NCBI RefSeq assembly: GCF_000429705.1
Contig: NZ_KE386941.1
Location: 2,220,781-2,284,780, forward strand
Length of the DNA: 64,000 nt
Origin: Alteribacter aurantiacus DSM 18675
GTDB taxonomy: Bacteria > Bacillota > Bacilli > Bacillales > Salisediminibacteriaceae
Direction of reading: 5' to 3'
Shown: one piece after another, positions 24,331 through 31,543 of the stretch
Position numbering within the stretch: position 1 is the stretch's first letter
How the letters are laid out: the number at the start of each line of letters is the position of its first letter
The notes under the pieces: model-generated
The model's input: only the letters and a program-made list of their open reading frames with translations
Database searches by the model: none
What the model was told of the DNA's origin: nothing
Position numbers and translations under genes: made by a program

Positions 24331-24520
24331 CAAAACTCCCCCGACCAATTCATTGATCGAGGGAGGGTTATTCGAAAGAAAACAACAAGAAACCCTGTTG
24401 TCATCTAGGTCCTCTCATCTCTCAAAGCAGGTCGCTTTGCAGGAATTAGCACCTTGCACATCCGTGCTGGTTGCCGGGCTTCATCGGGCCAGTCCCTCTG
24501 CCTCTCCAGATAAAAGTTTA
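24331..24520 (-). promoter_or_regulatory. SAM-I riboswitch, distal of a tandem pair before metX
   Basis: A second full S-box lies directly upstream. On the minus strand: CTTTTATCTGGAGAGGCAGAGGGA, GGCCCGATGAAGCCCGGCAACC, AAGGTGCTAATTCCTGCAAAG, GAGAGATGAGAGG. It has its own terminator, CTCCCTCGATCA / TGGTCGGGGGAG followed by TTTTG (24331-24366). No gene lies between the two leaders, so one transcript must pass both. Confidence 0.92.
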
Positions 24521-24614
24521 TTCGTTTATGCAGTTAATCTATGTGATTGTTCGAAATTGTATCACCCATTTTTAGATTTGTCAAAACATTTCATCATTTT
24601 ACACAACATTGTGC

Positions 24615-24866
24615 GGGGTCAGTGAGCCCATACCCGTCAACTTAAGGATTGAGTTTAGAAAATCAGTTGATGAAAGGTGTAGCCGGAATGTTCTTCGCTT
24701 TCCGCGGCGGTGCCGGCGAGGCTAGTAGAATCTCCTGCTTCTTCCTCTGCAAGTAATGCTTCGTAGTAATCTGCGTCGAAGCAACTCGCAGAAAACTCAC
24801 GATGCAAATGCTCGTCACTGCCGCAGGAGTCTGCGAACATTCCGGATACACCTGATCACATGTTCA
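24615..24866. repeat. Inverted-repeat element, copy 1 (left flank of the fru operon)
   Basis: Terminal inverted repeats GGTGTAGCCGGAATGTTC (24676-24693) and GAACATTCCGGATACACC (24835-24852, one mismatch) enclose TTCGCTTTCCGCGGCGGTGCCGG and GCCGCAGGAGTCTGC next to each arm. The core is 100-odd bp of CTTCTTCCTCTGC / GTCGAAGCAACTCG sequence. Outside the arms, the left flank GTCAACTTAAGGATTGAGT and the right flank GATCACATGT are shared with the copy at 28764. The upstream end carries a partly decayed GGGGTCAG...CCCGTCAA motif. No transposase is present. Confidence 0.8.
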
Positions 24867-25003
24867 AATATATCGTCCCTTATACTTCAGAGCTATTGGT
24901 AGGTCAATAACTAAGTTGAGCAATGTATTTTACCAATACATTATAATTAAATATATTTCGTTGTGTAAGTATCATCTTTGGTTAAGAGAGAAAAACAGAA
25001 GAA

Positions 25004-25046
25004 GCCGCCAAGTTTGCTTAACTTGACGGCTATGGGGTCAGACCCC
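25004..25046 (-). repeat. GCCGTCAAGTT hairpin plus GGGGTC/GACCCC palindrome, downstream of fruA
   Basis: GCCGCCAAGTT pairs with AACTTGACGGC around TTGCT (one mismatch), next to the palindrome GGGGTCAGACCCC. Read from fruA, the hairpin is followed by TTCTTCTGTTTTT and probably works as its terminator. An almost identical copy lies at 29591-29633; half copies in opposite orientation lie at 24615 and 28764. Confidence 0.8.
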
Positions 25047-25052
25047 AGGAGG

Positions 25053-26918
25053 TTAGACCTCTACGCGCTTTTTCCATACTCCGAGCATGAGTGCTGTGAC
25101 TGCTGTTCCAGCAAGGATAGCAATCAAATAAAGCGGCCAGTTTTCAACTAGAAGCAGGACGAAGATTCCTCCGTGAGGGGCTTGAGTAGCTGTTCCGAAT
25201 AGCATCGCCAAACCTCCTGCTACTGCGGAGCCTGTAATGATCGACGGGATCACTCTACCAGGATCGGCTGCCGCAAACGGGATTGCTCCTTCGGTAATAA
25301 ATGAAGCTCCGAGAACATAGTTCGATTTTCCCGCATCTCTTTCTTGCTTTGTAAACTTCGATTTAAAAATGCTTGTGGCTACTGCAATTCCAAGTGGCGG
25401 TACCATACCCGCTGCCATAATAGCCGCATGAGGAGCGTAGTTCCCACCTTCAATCATGGCAATCCCAAACGTGAATGCCGCTTTATTGATCGGACCTCCC
25501 ATATCAACAGCCATCATCGCTCCAAGTAAAATTCCCATCAAAACAATGTTTCCTGTTCCAAGTCCACCAAGCCAATTTTCAATCCCCACTGATAAAGCAT
25601 TCAGTGGTGTAACAATGTAATACATAATGATTCCCGTAAAGAATACGCCAAACAAAGGTAAAATTAAAATCGTTCGAATGCCATCGAGTGAAGGAGGAAT
25701 AAAGGCGAATACACGTCTGAACAAGAGTACAAGGTAACCGGCTAAAAACCCGGCAATAATACCGCCCAAGAAACCGGCTTCAAAATTCACTGCCATTAAA
25801 CCACCGACCATACCTGCTGCAAACCCCGGACGATCAGCAATGCTTCTTGCTATAAAGGCAGCCAACACTGGTACCATTAAGAAGAAACCGTATTCTCCAC
25901 CAATCATACTCAATAAGTCACCAAATGGATGAGTTTCTTCTGCCCCTGGCTCGTTAAAAATAAACGACAAAGCGATTAATATCCCACCAGCCACAACAAA
26001 GGGTAGCATATTGGATACACCATTCATTAAATGACGGTAAAACCCCGGACGCCGATCCTCAGAAGCACTCTCTGATTTTTTCCCACTACCGCCGCCTTGG
26101 AAAAGAGGAGCCTTTCCGCTAGTCGCTTTATTGATCAGTTCCTCCGGTTTACGAATGCCATCTTTCACAGGTGCATCGACCAAAGGTTTACCTGCAAATC
26201 GCTCTTTTTCAATTTTTGTATCGGCTGCAACAATGACACCAACCGCTCGTTCAATATCTTCCTGTGTGAGTCGATTGCGTACTCCATCAGAACCGTTTGT
26301 TTCGACTTTGATGTCGACGCCCATCTCTTTGGCTTTTGCTTTAAGACCGTCAGCAGCCATATACGTGTGAGCGATGCCTGTTGGACAACCCGTAACCGCT
26401 ACAACATACGTTTTATCTGACACGGTACCGGATTGTTCTTCAGCAGCCTCTGCTCCTAGCTTTTCTGTTTCTTTTTGATCGACGGCTTGTAAAACAGCCT
26501 CCTCTGTATCCGCTTCCATTAATGTTTGACGAAAGTCTTCGTCCATAAGTAAGGTAGACAATCTTGAGAGCGTTTGTAAATGTTCATTGTTAGCCCCTTC
26601 TGATGCGGCAATCATGAAAAACAAATGGCTCTTTTGCCCGTCTAACGCATCATAGTCCACTCCTTTAACGGAACGACCAAACGCAATAGCCGGTTCTTTG
26701 ACGGCTTTCGTTTTCGCATGAGGGATCGCTACACCCTCCCCTATGCCTGTGGAGCTTTGATTTTCTCTGTCATGAATGGCCTCTTTAAAAGACTCTAAAT
26801 CTACTAATCTATCAGCCTTATTCAGTTGTCCTGAAAGTTCATCAATAGCCCCTTTTTTATCTGTAGCTGATAAATTGAGGACAACCGTGTCTTTTTTAAG
26901 CAAATCGGTAATTCTCAT
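25053..26918 (-). CDS. fruA: Fructose-specific PTS enzyme IIABC
   Basis: Membrane transporter of 621 residues that imports fructose and phosphorylates it at C1. Domain order is IIA (about 1-145, phospho-His67 in GVAIPHAKT), IIB (about 170-265, phospho-Cys178 in AVTGCPTGIAHTYMAADGLK) and IIC (about 290-621, roughly nine helices with MAVDMGGPINKAAF and ITEGAIPFAAADP). This is the IIA-IIB-IIC form usual in Firmicutes. It starts 12 bp after fruK with AAGGAGGG. Last gene of fruR-fruK-fruA. Confidence 0.96.
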   Translation of the reverse strand: MRITDLLKKDTVVLNLSATDKKGAIDELSGQLNKADRLVDLESFKEAIHDRENQSSTGIGEGVAIPHAKTKAVKEPAIAFGRSVKGVDYDALDGQKSHLFFMIAASEGANNEHLQTLSRLSTLLMDEDFRQTLMEADTEEAVLQAVDQKETEKLGAEAAEEQSGTVSDKTYVVAVTGCPTGIAHTYMAADGLKAKAKEMGVDIKVETNGSDGVRNRLTQEDIERAVGVIVAADTKIEKERFAGKPLVDAPVKDGIRKPEELINKATSGKAPLFQGGGSGKKSESASEDRRPGFYRHLMNGVSNMLPFVVAGGILIALSFIFNEPGAEETHPFGDLLSMIGGEYGFFLMVPVLAAFIARSIADRPGFAAGMVGGLMAVNFEAGFLGGIIAGFLAGYLVLLFRRVFAFIPPSLDGIRTILILPLFGVFFTGIIMYYIVTPLNALSVGIENWLGGLGTGNIVLMGILLGAMMAVDMGGPINKAAFTFGIAMIEGGNYAPHAAIMAAGMVPPLGIAVATSIFKSKFTKQERDAGKSNYVLGASFITEGAIPFAAADPGRVIPSIITGSAVAGGLAMLFGTATQAPHGGIFVLLLVENWPLYLIAILAGTAVTALMLGVWKKRVEV

Positions 26919-26930
26919 GTTTTACCCTCC

Positions 26931-27842
26931 TTAAATAGATTGAACAGCGATCGTTGCCGCTAGTTCATCGATCTTGTTTTTTGTACAAAAGCCTTTTGAA
27001 AATGCCGTCGCACTTCCCGCTGCTACACTATATCTAAACGAATCTTTCAAATTTTTCTCATTGGCAAATGCGTAAAGAAATCCTGCTACCATGGAGTCCC
27101 CCGCCCCTACTGAATTAACGAGGTTCCCTTCTGGTGCATCCGCCACAAAGGCGTCATGTTCATTCACAAACAGGGCCCCTTTTGATCCTAATGAAATCAT
27201 TACATTCTCTGCACCGTCTCGTACTGCTTTTCTTCCAAGTAATAACGCATCGTCAAGATCATTAATCGATTGCTTATAAAGATCCATCAACTCAGCTTTG
27301 TTTGGCTTAATTAAAAATGGTTTCGCCCCCAATCCCTCACGAAGCGCTTCCCCACTGGAGTCCAGAACGACTTTCACGCCTCTCTTTGACGCTTGCTGCC
27401 CGAGCTTTTTGTAAAAATCGATAGAAACGCCCGACGGAACACTGCCGGATAGGACGAGGATGTCTTTTTGAGTTAATCGTGACAATTGATCTTCTAGTTG
27501 TGAGAGGTGTATCTCACTAAGAACGGGTCCTTGACCGTTGATTTCTGTTTCCCCGTCAGCTTTGACCTTCACATTGATCCGTGTAAGGCCTTCTGTAAAA
27601 ATGAAGTCTGATTGAATTCCTTTACGTTCCACCTCTTCTTTTACAAAAGCGCCCGTAAATCCGGCCAAAAATCCCAGTGCCTTTACAGGAACACTGACGT
27701 TTGATAGTACCTCTGCTACATTAATTCCCTTACCACCCGACACTATCTTGCTTGAGGTAGCTCGATTGGTTTCTCCAACCTGCAATTGCGGTAACTCAAG
27801 TAAGTAGTCCGCTGAAGGGTTTAATGTGACTGTATAGATCAT
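26931..27842 (-). CDS. fruK: 1-phosphofructokinase
   Basis: PfkB-family kinase of 303 residues that turns fructose 1-phosphate into fructose 1,6-bisphosphate with ATP. It shows the N-terminal MIYTVTLNPSADY, the sugar-binding SGGKGINVAEVL, and the C-terminal anion-hole motif VGAGDSMVAGFLYA with the catalytic Asp. The ATG overlaps the fruR stop (ATGA), so translation is coupled. It acts on the product of fruA. Confidence 0.95.
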   Translation of the reverse strand: MIYTVTLNPSADYLLELPQLQVGETNRATSSKIVSGGKGINVAEVLSNVSVPVKALGFLAGFTGAFVKEEVERKGIQSDFIFTEGLTRINVKVKADGETEINGQGPVLSEIHLSQLEDQLSRLTQKDILVLSGSVPSGVSIDFYKKLGQQASKRGVKVVLDSSGEALREGLGAKPFLIKPNKAELMDLYKQSINDLDDALLLGRKAVRDGAENVMISLGSKGALFVNEHDAFVADAPEGNLVNSVGAGDSMVAGFLYAFANEKNLKDSFRYSVAAGSATAFSKGFCTKNKIDELAATIAVQSI

Positions 27843-28597
27843 GAACCTGCCACCACCTTAACTGTTGTTTGTTTCTCTAGTTGTTCAATCATGTCATGGT
27901 TTGCTTTTTCAGAGGTGATTAGGGCTGCCTCATGTAAATCTGCCACTTTTGAAAAGGTTACATCACCCAATTTTGTGTGGTCAGCTAACACGTACGTTTG
28001 TGTAGATCTGTGGATAGCATGTTGCTTAATTAATGCTTCTTCAGGATCCGGTGTAGAAAATCCAACTTCTTCATCAACACCATTGGTTCCAAGGAAGGCG
28101 ATATCGAATTGATACGACTGAATCGATTGCAAGGCTCCCGCGCCTACGAACGCTCGCGTACCCGTTTTCACATATCCTCCAAGTACGTAGGTTTTCAAAT
28201 TTGCATCCACAAGGTCCGTAATGATATTCAGTCCGTTCGTAACAACAATAATGTCTTTATCCCTTAGAAAAGGAATCATGGCTTGAGTTGTCGAGCCCGC
28301 GTCAATGTAGATCGTGTCTCCATCCCTCACAAGCCTCGCTGCTTCCTTTGCAATACGCTGCTTTTCTTCAGCGTATTTTGTGCTCTTTTCCAAAAGGGAG
28401 GGTTCATCTTTCCTCCGAGTAACAAGTGATGCACCACCATGAACCCGCTTGATTTTATTTTGCTGTTCCAAGTCCGTCAAATCTCTTCTAATCGTGGACT
28501 CAGAAGCTCCAGTCACATCTACAAGTTCCGAAAGCTTGACGACTTTCACCTCATTCAACCTCGCGAGAATGGCTTGATGCCTTTCAAACGTAAGCAC
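27839..28597 (-). CDS. fruR: DeoR-family transcriptional regulator of the fructose operon
   Basis: A 252-residue regulator. The N-terminal winged helix-turn-helix (LTFERHQAILARLNEVKVVKLSELVDV, then TGASESTIRRDLTDLEQ) matches DeoR proteins, and the C-terminal sugar-phosphate sensor fold (YIDAGSTTQAMIPFL; VLGGYVKTGTRAFVGAGAL) binds the effector, fructose 1-phosphate in known FruR proteins. It heads the operon, as in B. subtilis, and should repress its own promoter, which contains a 12-bp palindrome. Confidence 0.93.
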   Translation of the reverse strand: MLTFERHQAILARLNEVKVVKLSELVDVTGASESTIRRDLTDLEQQNKIKRVHGGASLVTRRKDEPSLLEKSTKYAEEKQRIAKEAARLVRDGDTIYIDAGSTTQAMIPFLRDKDIIVVTNGLNIITDLVDANLKTYVLGGYVKTGTRAFVGAGALQSIQSYQFDIAFLGTNGVDEEVGFSTPDPEEALIKQHAIHRSTQTYVLADHTKLGDVTFSKVADLHEAALITSEKANHDMIEQLEKQTTVKVVAGS

Positions 28598-28629
28598 GTT
28601 ACATCACTTCCTTCGTATATTCTAACCAC

Positions 28630-28658
28630 AGTGTAACTGAAAGTACTTTCAAAATCAA
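28630..28658 (-). promoter_or_regulatory. Promoter and candidate operator of fruRKA
   Basis: On the minus strand TTGATT (28658-28653) and TACACT (28635-28630) are 17 bp apart. The spacer contains the perfect palindrome GAAAGTACTTTC (28639-28650). Upstream, ATTTTCATT occurs twice about 22 bp apart (28659-28700), which may be further regulator contacts. Confidence 0.6.
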
Positions 28659-28763
28659 TCATTTTCATTCAAAAACAATCACATTTTCATTGTTTTATGT
28701 CCAATACGATCAAAACCGATCAATAACTTCCCTTCTCAACCACCACATTTACACAATTGTTCG

Positions 28764-28955
28764 GGGGTCAGACCCCGTAGCCGTCAAATTAAGGATTAAG
28801 TGTAGTAAATCAGTTGAAGAAAGGTGTAGCCGGAATGTTCTTCGCTTTCCGCGGCGGTGCCGGTGAGCCTCCTCCTGCTTCGCACTGCGGGGTCTCTCCT
28901 GGCTCCCACGGCCGCAGGAGTCTGCGAACATTCCGGCTACACCTAATCACATGTC
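28764..28955. repeat. Inverted-repeat element, copy 2 (right flank of the fru operon)
   Basis: Perfect 18-bp terminal inverted repeats GGTGTAGCCGGAATGTTC (28823-28840) and GAACATTCCGGCTACACC (28926-28943). Outside flanks match copy 1: GGGGTCAGACCCCGTAGCCG then TCAAATTAAGGATTAAG on the left, AATCACATGT on the right. The core is only about 85 bp (GCCTCCTCCTGCTTCGC...GGGGTCTCTCC) and unlike that of copy 1. Same orientation as copy 1. Confidence 0.82.
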
Positions 28956-28971
28956 CTAGTTCATATCATCC

Positions 28972-29203
28972 ATGATAAATAATAGCTTATCGGTTCGTCT
29001 TCCCTTTACAGAGCGCTTTTATTGTCACTTGTATGGCCAACTCATTGCACTTTTAATGGCTAGTATGATTACATTTGAAGCAGTGCGTTATATGAAACAA
29101 AGAGATTGAATTTAGTGAGATAAAATGCATGAAAGAATTGCGTGAGAGTACAGGAGGAAAATAAGCTGATATTCTTACAGGTCTGAAAGAGCTGTTTGTT
29201 TAA
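28972..29203 (+). pseudogene. Degraded C-terminal fragment of an IS4/IS231-type transposase
   Basis: From 28972 the frame reads MINNSLSVRLPFTERFYCHL then YGQLIALLMASMITFEAVRY to a stop at 29107. One base later a second frame continues EFSEIKCMKELRESTGGK, meets an in-frame stop at 29162 and goes on ADILTGLKELFV. The order of motifs (an ER-x-x-CHLYGQLIA helix followed by a short charged stretch and xFSExK) resembles the C-terminal end of IS4-family transposases of the IS231 type, which carry RLECHVYGKLIAI and KELSEYKA there. One frameshift and one nonsense change mark it as dead. The N-terminal DDE domain is absent, replaced upstream by the repeat element. Confidence 0.5.
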
Positions 29204-29237
29204 TAAAGATCACCATTTAAAGTAGAAAATGGAGTGA

Positions 29238-29491
29238 AGGGTGGCGACTCCCAGCGACGAGCGTTTACATCACGAGTATGCTACAAGTTGCTTCGACGTA
29301 GATGCTTCGGAGCATCTGCTTGTAGAGGAAGAAGCAGGAAGCTCTTCAGCCGAAGACCCCGCAGGGACGAGCGTTTACTTCACGAATAAGCTACGAGTTG
29401 CTTCCACGCAGACGCTACAAAGCAATACTAGCAGAGGAAGAAGCACAATTCCGGTGGAGGCTAAGGCGATGCCCGCGGAAAGCGTCCACCT
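29238..29491. repeat. Inverted-repeat element, copy 3 (inverted, with a doubled core)
   Basis: The ends are GGGTGGCGACTCCCAGCG and CGCGGAAAGCGTCCACC, the counterparts of the GCTTTCCGCGG and GGAGTC ends of copies 1-2 but with different outer arms. The core CGAGCGTTTACnTCACGA-(nn)AGCTACnAGTTGCTTC...GAGGAAGAAGCA occurs twice in tandem. It resembles, on the opposite strand, the core of copy 1. The open frame that spans it is a by-product. Confidence 0.7.
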
Positions 29492-29590
29492 GTAACGGAA
29501 CATATCTTTGTCAAAAAAAACTTCCGAAAGGAAGCTTATTTGTCATGTGAAAAAATGAGGGTGAATGATCAATAAAATAAAGAACCAAAA

Positions 29591-29633
29591 GCCGCCAATT
29601 TTGCTTAACTTGACGGCTATGGGGTCAGACCCC
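29591..29633. repeat. GCCGTCAAGTT hairpin plus GGGGTC/GACCCC palindrome, second copy
   Basis: It is nearly identical to 25004-25046: GCCGCCAATTT...AACTTGACGGC and GGGGTCAGACCCC. It stands about 165 bp before the yitT-type gene and closes the repeat cluster that began at 28764. Confidence 0.8.
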
Positions 29634-29797
29634 ACCCAGAAATGTTGTTGAAAACGCCTTCTGTTTTTAGAAAATAAACACTTTGATAATGGGGGTTTTA
29701 GGGTGTTGGGTTGGGTATGGGGCTGTGTTATACTTCGAATCGTCTTGAAAACGGGAAAAACACGCGTTTGACAATTACTAAAGGAGGTTTTCTCTCT

Positions 29798-30724
29798 ATG
29801 GCTCGTCTTTTTGAAGGAGTTCGTATAAAGAACATTGTTATTATCTTGCTTGGTACTTTGCTTTTTGGTTTTGGAATTATTCATTTTAATATGCAGAACG
29901 GGCTTGCCCATGGAGGGTTTACCGGGATTACATTACTTATTTATTATCTTTTCACGATCGAACCTTCCCTTACCAATCTCTTACTTAACATTCCGTTGTT
30001 TTTGATTGGCTATAAGTTGTTAGGTCGCGTGATGCTTATATACAGCATTATTGGAACGATTGCATTATCTGGATCTCTTCGATTGTTTGAGCTTTATCCA
30101 ATTACAGAGATACCGCTTCAAAATGACATGATATTGGTTTCCTTATTCGCAGGTGTGTTTGTTGGTGCAGGGCTTGGATTTATCTTCCGTGCCGGTGGAA
30201 CAACTGGTGGGGCTGACATTCTTGCCAGGCTAGCTAATCAGTACATGGGTATGAGTCTTGGTCGGTTCATGTTTACGTTTGATGCATTCGTTATTACAAT
30301 CTCGCTCATTCATTTAAATATGACACAGGCAATGTACACGCTTGTAACAGTTTTCATAGCAAGTCGCGTAATCGACTTCATTATTGAAGGTGCAAGTGCC
30401 GCCAAGTCCACCATGATCATTTCTTCTAAAACAGAAGAGATCTCTAAAGAAGTGATCAAGCGTATGTCTCGAGGATCCACCGTTCTTACGGGAAAAGGAA
30501 GCTTCACACAAGATAACCGCGAAGTGATGTATTGCGTTGTTAACCGAAACGAGCTTATTCAATTAAAAGCAATTATTGAAGAGATCGACCCTTACGCCTT
30601 CTTCTCTATCAATGATGTAAAAGAAGTTTCCGGTGAAGGATTTACATTTGATCAATCACAACGACGAATACAATCAGCTAAAAAGGAAAAGGCAGTGTCC
30701 GAAGACAACCTTGTTAGTCAATAG
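29798..30724 (+). CDS. YitT family membrane protein
   Basis: A 308-residue protein with five or six N-terminal helices (NIVIILLGTLLFGFGIIHFNM; GFTGITLLIYYLFTI and others) and a C-terminal cytoplasmic DUF2179 domain of about 85 residues (STMIISSKTEEISKEVIKRM...FFSINDVKEVSGEGF). The ATG at 29798 follows AAAGGAGG; the frame upstream to 29711 is not translated. B. subtilis has several paralogues (YitT, YqfU, YpjC, YvjA, YxkD). Their transport role has not been established. A GC-rich hairpin follows the gene. Confidence 0.85.
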   Translation: MARLFEGVRIKNIVIILLGTLLFGFGIIHFNMQNGLAHGGFTGITLLIYYLFTIEPSLTNLLLNIPLFLIGYKLLGRVMLIYSIIGTIALSGSLRLFELYPITEIPLQNDMILVSLFAGVFVGAGLGFIFRAGGTTGGADILARLANQYMGMSLGRFMFTFDAFVITISLIHLNMTQAMYTLVTVFIASRVIDFIIEGASAAKSTMIISSKTEEISKEVIKRMSRGSTVLTGKGSFTQDNREVMYCVVNRNELIQLKAIIEEIDPYAFFSINDVKEVSGEGFTFDQSQRRIQSAKKEKAVSEDNLVSQ

Positions 30725-30777
30725 CACTCAAATAGAGCCATTTAAAAAGTTCGATTTTCAATACCTTTCTAAAACAG

Positions 30778-30805
30778 CCCCGGGGTCCAATAGACTCCGG
30801 GGCAT
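30778..30805 (+). terminator. Possible terminator of the yitT-type gene
   Basis: GCCCCGG pairs with CCGGGGC. The following sequence ATTGTGTG is poor in T, so termination is less sure. Confidence 0.5.
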
Positions 30806-30900
30806 TGTGTGATAAAATTTATTTTTCGCAACTGATTTTCAAGTGAGTATATTCAGCATATAATCAAAGTAGCAGTTCATCCTTTTGAGAGGGGCGACCC

Positions 30901-31257
30901 ATGATGGTTCGTAGTATTTATTTGTACGCGGTTATGCTTGTAACATTGGTTATGATGATCGGAGGAAGTGTATCAGCCATTATGAATATAAGTGATTATT
31001 TTGTACCTACACCTTATTATGAATCTTACTCGAATTTCCTCTCCATGCATCAGCACAACGTAAACGAAGGGTTCTCAGAAGAAATGACAGAAGAAGAACT
31101 GAGAAACCGCTATGAATCAGAAAGAAGTGACCACCTCCAAATGCAAAAATCGTATGCTGCAAACGGCTTTTTCAAAAGTTTGGCCTGGGTCTTTATTCCC
31201 CTTCCAGTATTTCTAATTTCACTCAATCAATTACGAAAAAATAAACCAGCCTCTTAA
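30901..31257 (+). CDS. Hypothetical membrane protein, 118 residues
   Basis: Not assigned. Two hydrophobic helices (SIYLYAVMLVTLVMMIGGSVSAIM at the N terminus; SLAWVFIPLPVFLISL near the C terminus) flank a polar, acidic segment of about 55 residues outside or inside the membrane. The layout is like small DUF5671-type membrane proteins, but this is only a resemblance. A ribosome site GAGAGGGG precedes ATG 30901 and a terminator overlaps the 3' end. Confidence 0.65.
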   Translation: MMVRSIYLYAVMLVTLVMMIGGSVSAIMNISDYFVPTPYYESYSNFLSMHQHNVNEGFSEEMTEEELRNRYESERSDHLQMQKSYAANGFFKSLAWVFIPLPVFLISLNQLRKNKPAS

Positions 31258-31274
31258 TTGAGACTGGTTTTTCT
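31243..31274. terminator. Bidirectional terminator between the 118-residue protein gene and the cstR-type gene
   Basis: AAACCAGCCTC pairs with GAGACTGGTTT (one mismatch), followed by TTCTTT. The left arm begins inside the coding region. Confidence 0.8.
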
Positions 31275-31282
31275 TTATCGTT

Positions 31283-31543
31283 TTAACGACTCTTTACAAG
31301 CATCTTAATGGCTTCTTCAATCATTTCTTCCCTCTCAAGACCGGAATCAGCATTCTCACGTAGACAACGCTCCAAGTTCTTTGCAACGATATAAGCCGTT
31401 GCACGGTCCATTGCCGTTCTTACCGCAGTCATTTGCGTAATGATGTCTTTACACTCTTTCTCTTGCTCCATCATCCGCAGGATCCCTCTCACTTGCCCTT
31501 CCACTCGCTTGAGCCTGTTTTTCATATCATCAGAATACTCCAT
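31283..31543 (-). CDS. CsoR/FrmR-family regulator, CstR (persulfide sensor) type
   Basis: An 86-residue all-helical repressor. It has Cys31 (EKECKDIITQM) and Cys60 (AKNLERC), the spacing of Staphylococcus aureus CstR. The copper-binding His of true CsoR, four residues before the second Cys, is replaced by Asn56, as CstR also has Asn there. The C terminus EEAIKMLVKSR is also CstR-like. Known CstR proteins sense reactive sulfur through a di- or trisulfide between the two cysteines and control sulfide-oxidation genes. None of those (sqr, rhodanese, persulfide dioxygenase) is next to this gene, so the target lies elsewhere or the gene is orphaned. Confidence 0.8.
   Translation of the reverse strand: MEYSDDMKNRLKRVEGQVRGILRMMEQEKECKDIITQMTAVRTAMDRATAYIVAKNLERCLRENADSGLEREEMIEEAIKMLVKSR

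Noticed and set aside
24655..24851. Two overlapping small minus-strand frames
   Set aside because: Both lie within inverted-repeat element copy 1 and have no coding signals.
29241..29495. 84-codon frame in the 29.2 kb region
   Set aside because: It coincides with the inverted-repeat element copy 3 and matches its doubled core; no ribosome site of its own.
28764..29633. Intact insertion sequence or RAYT gene between the facing GGGGTC motifs
   Set aside because: The only coding trace is a broken IS4/IS231-like C terminus; no HUH/Y1 motif and no full transposase frame.
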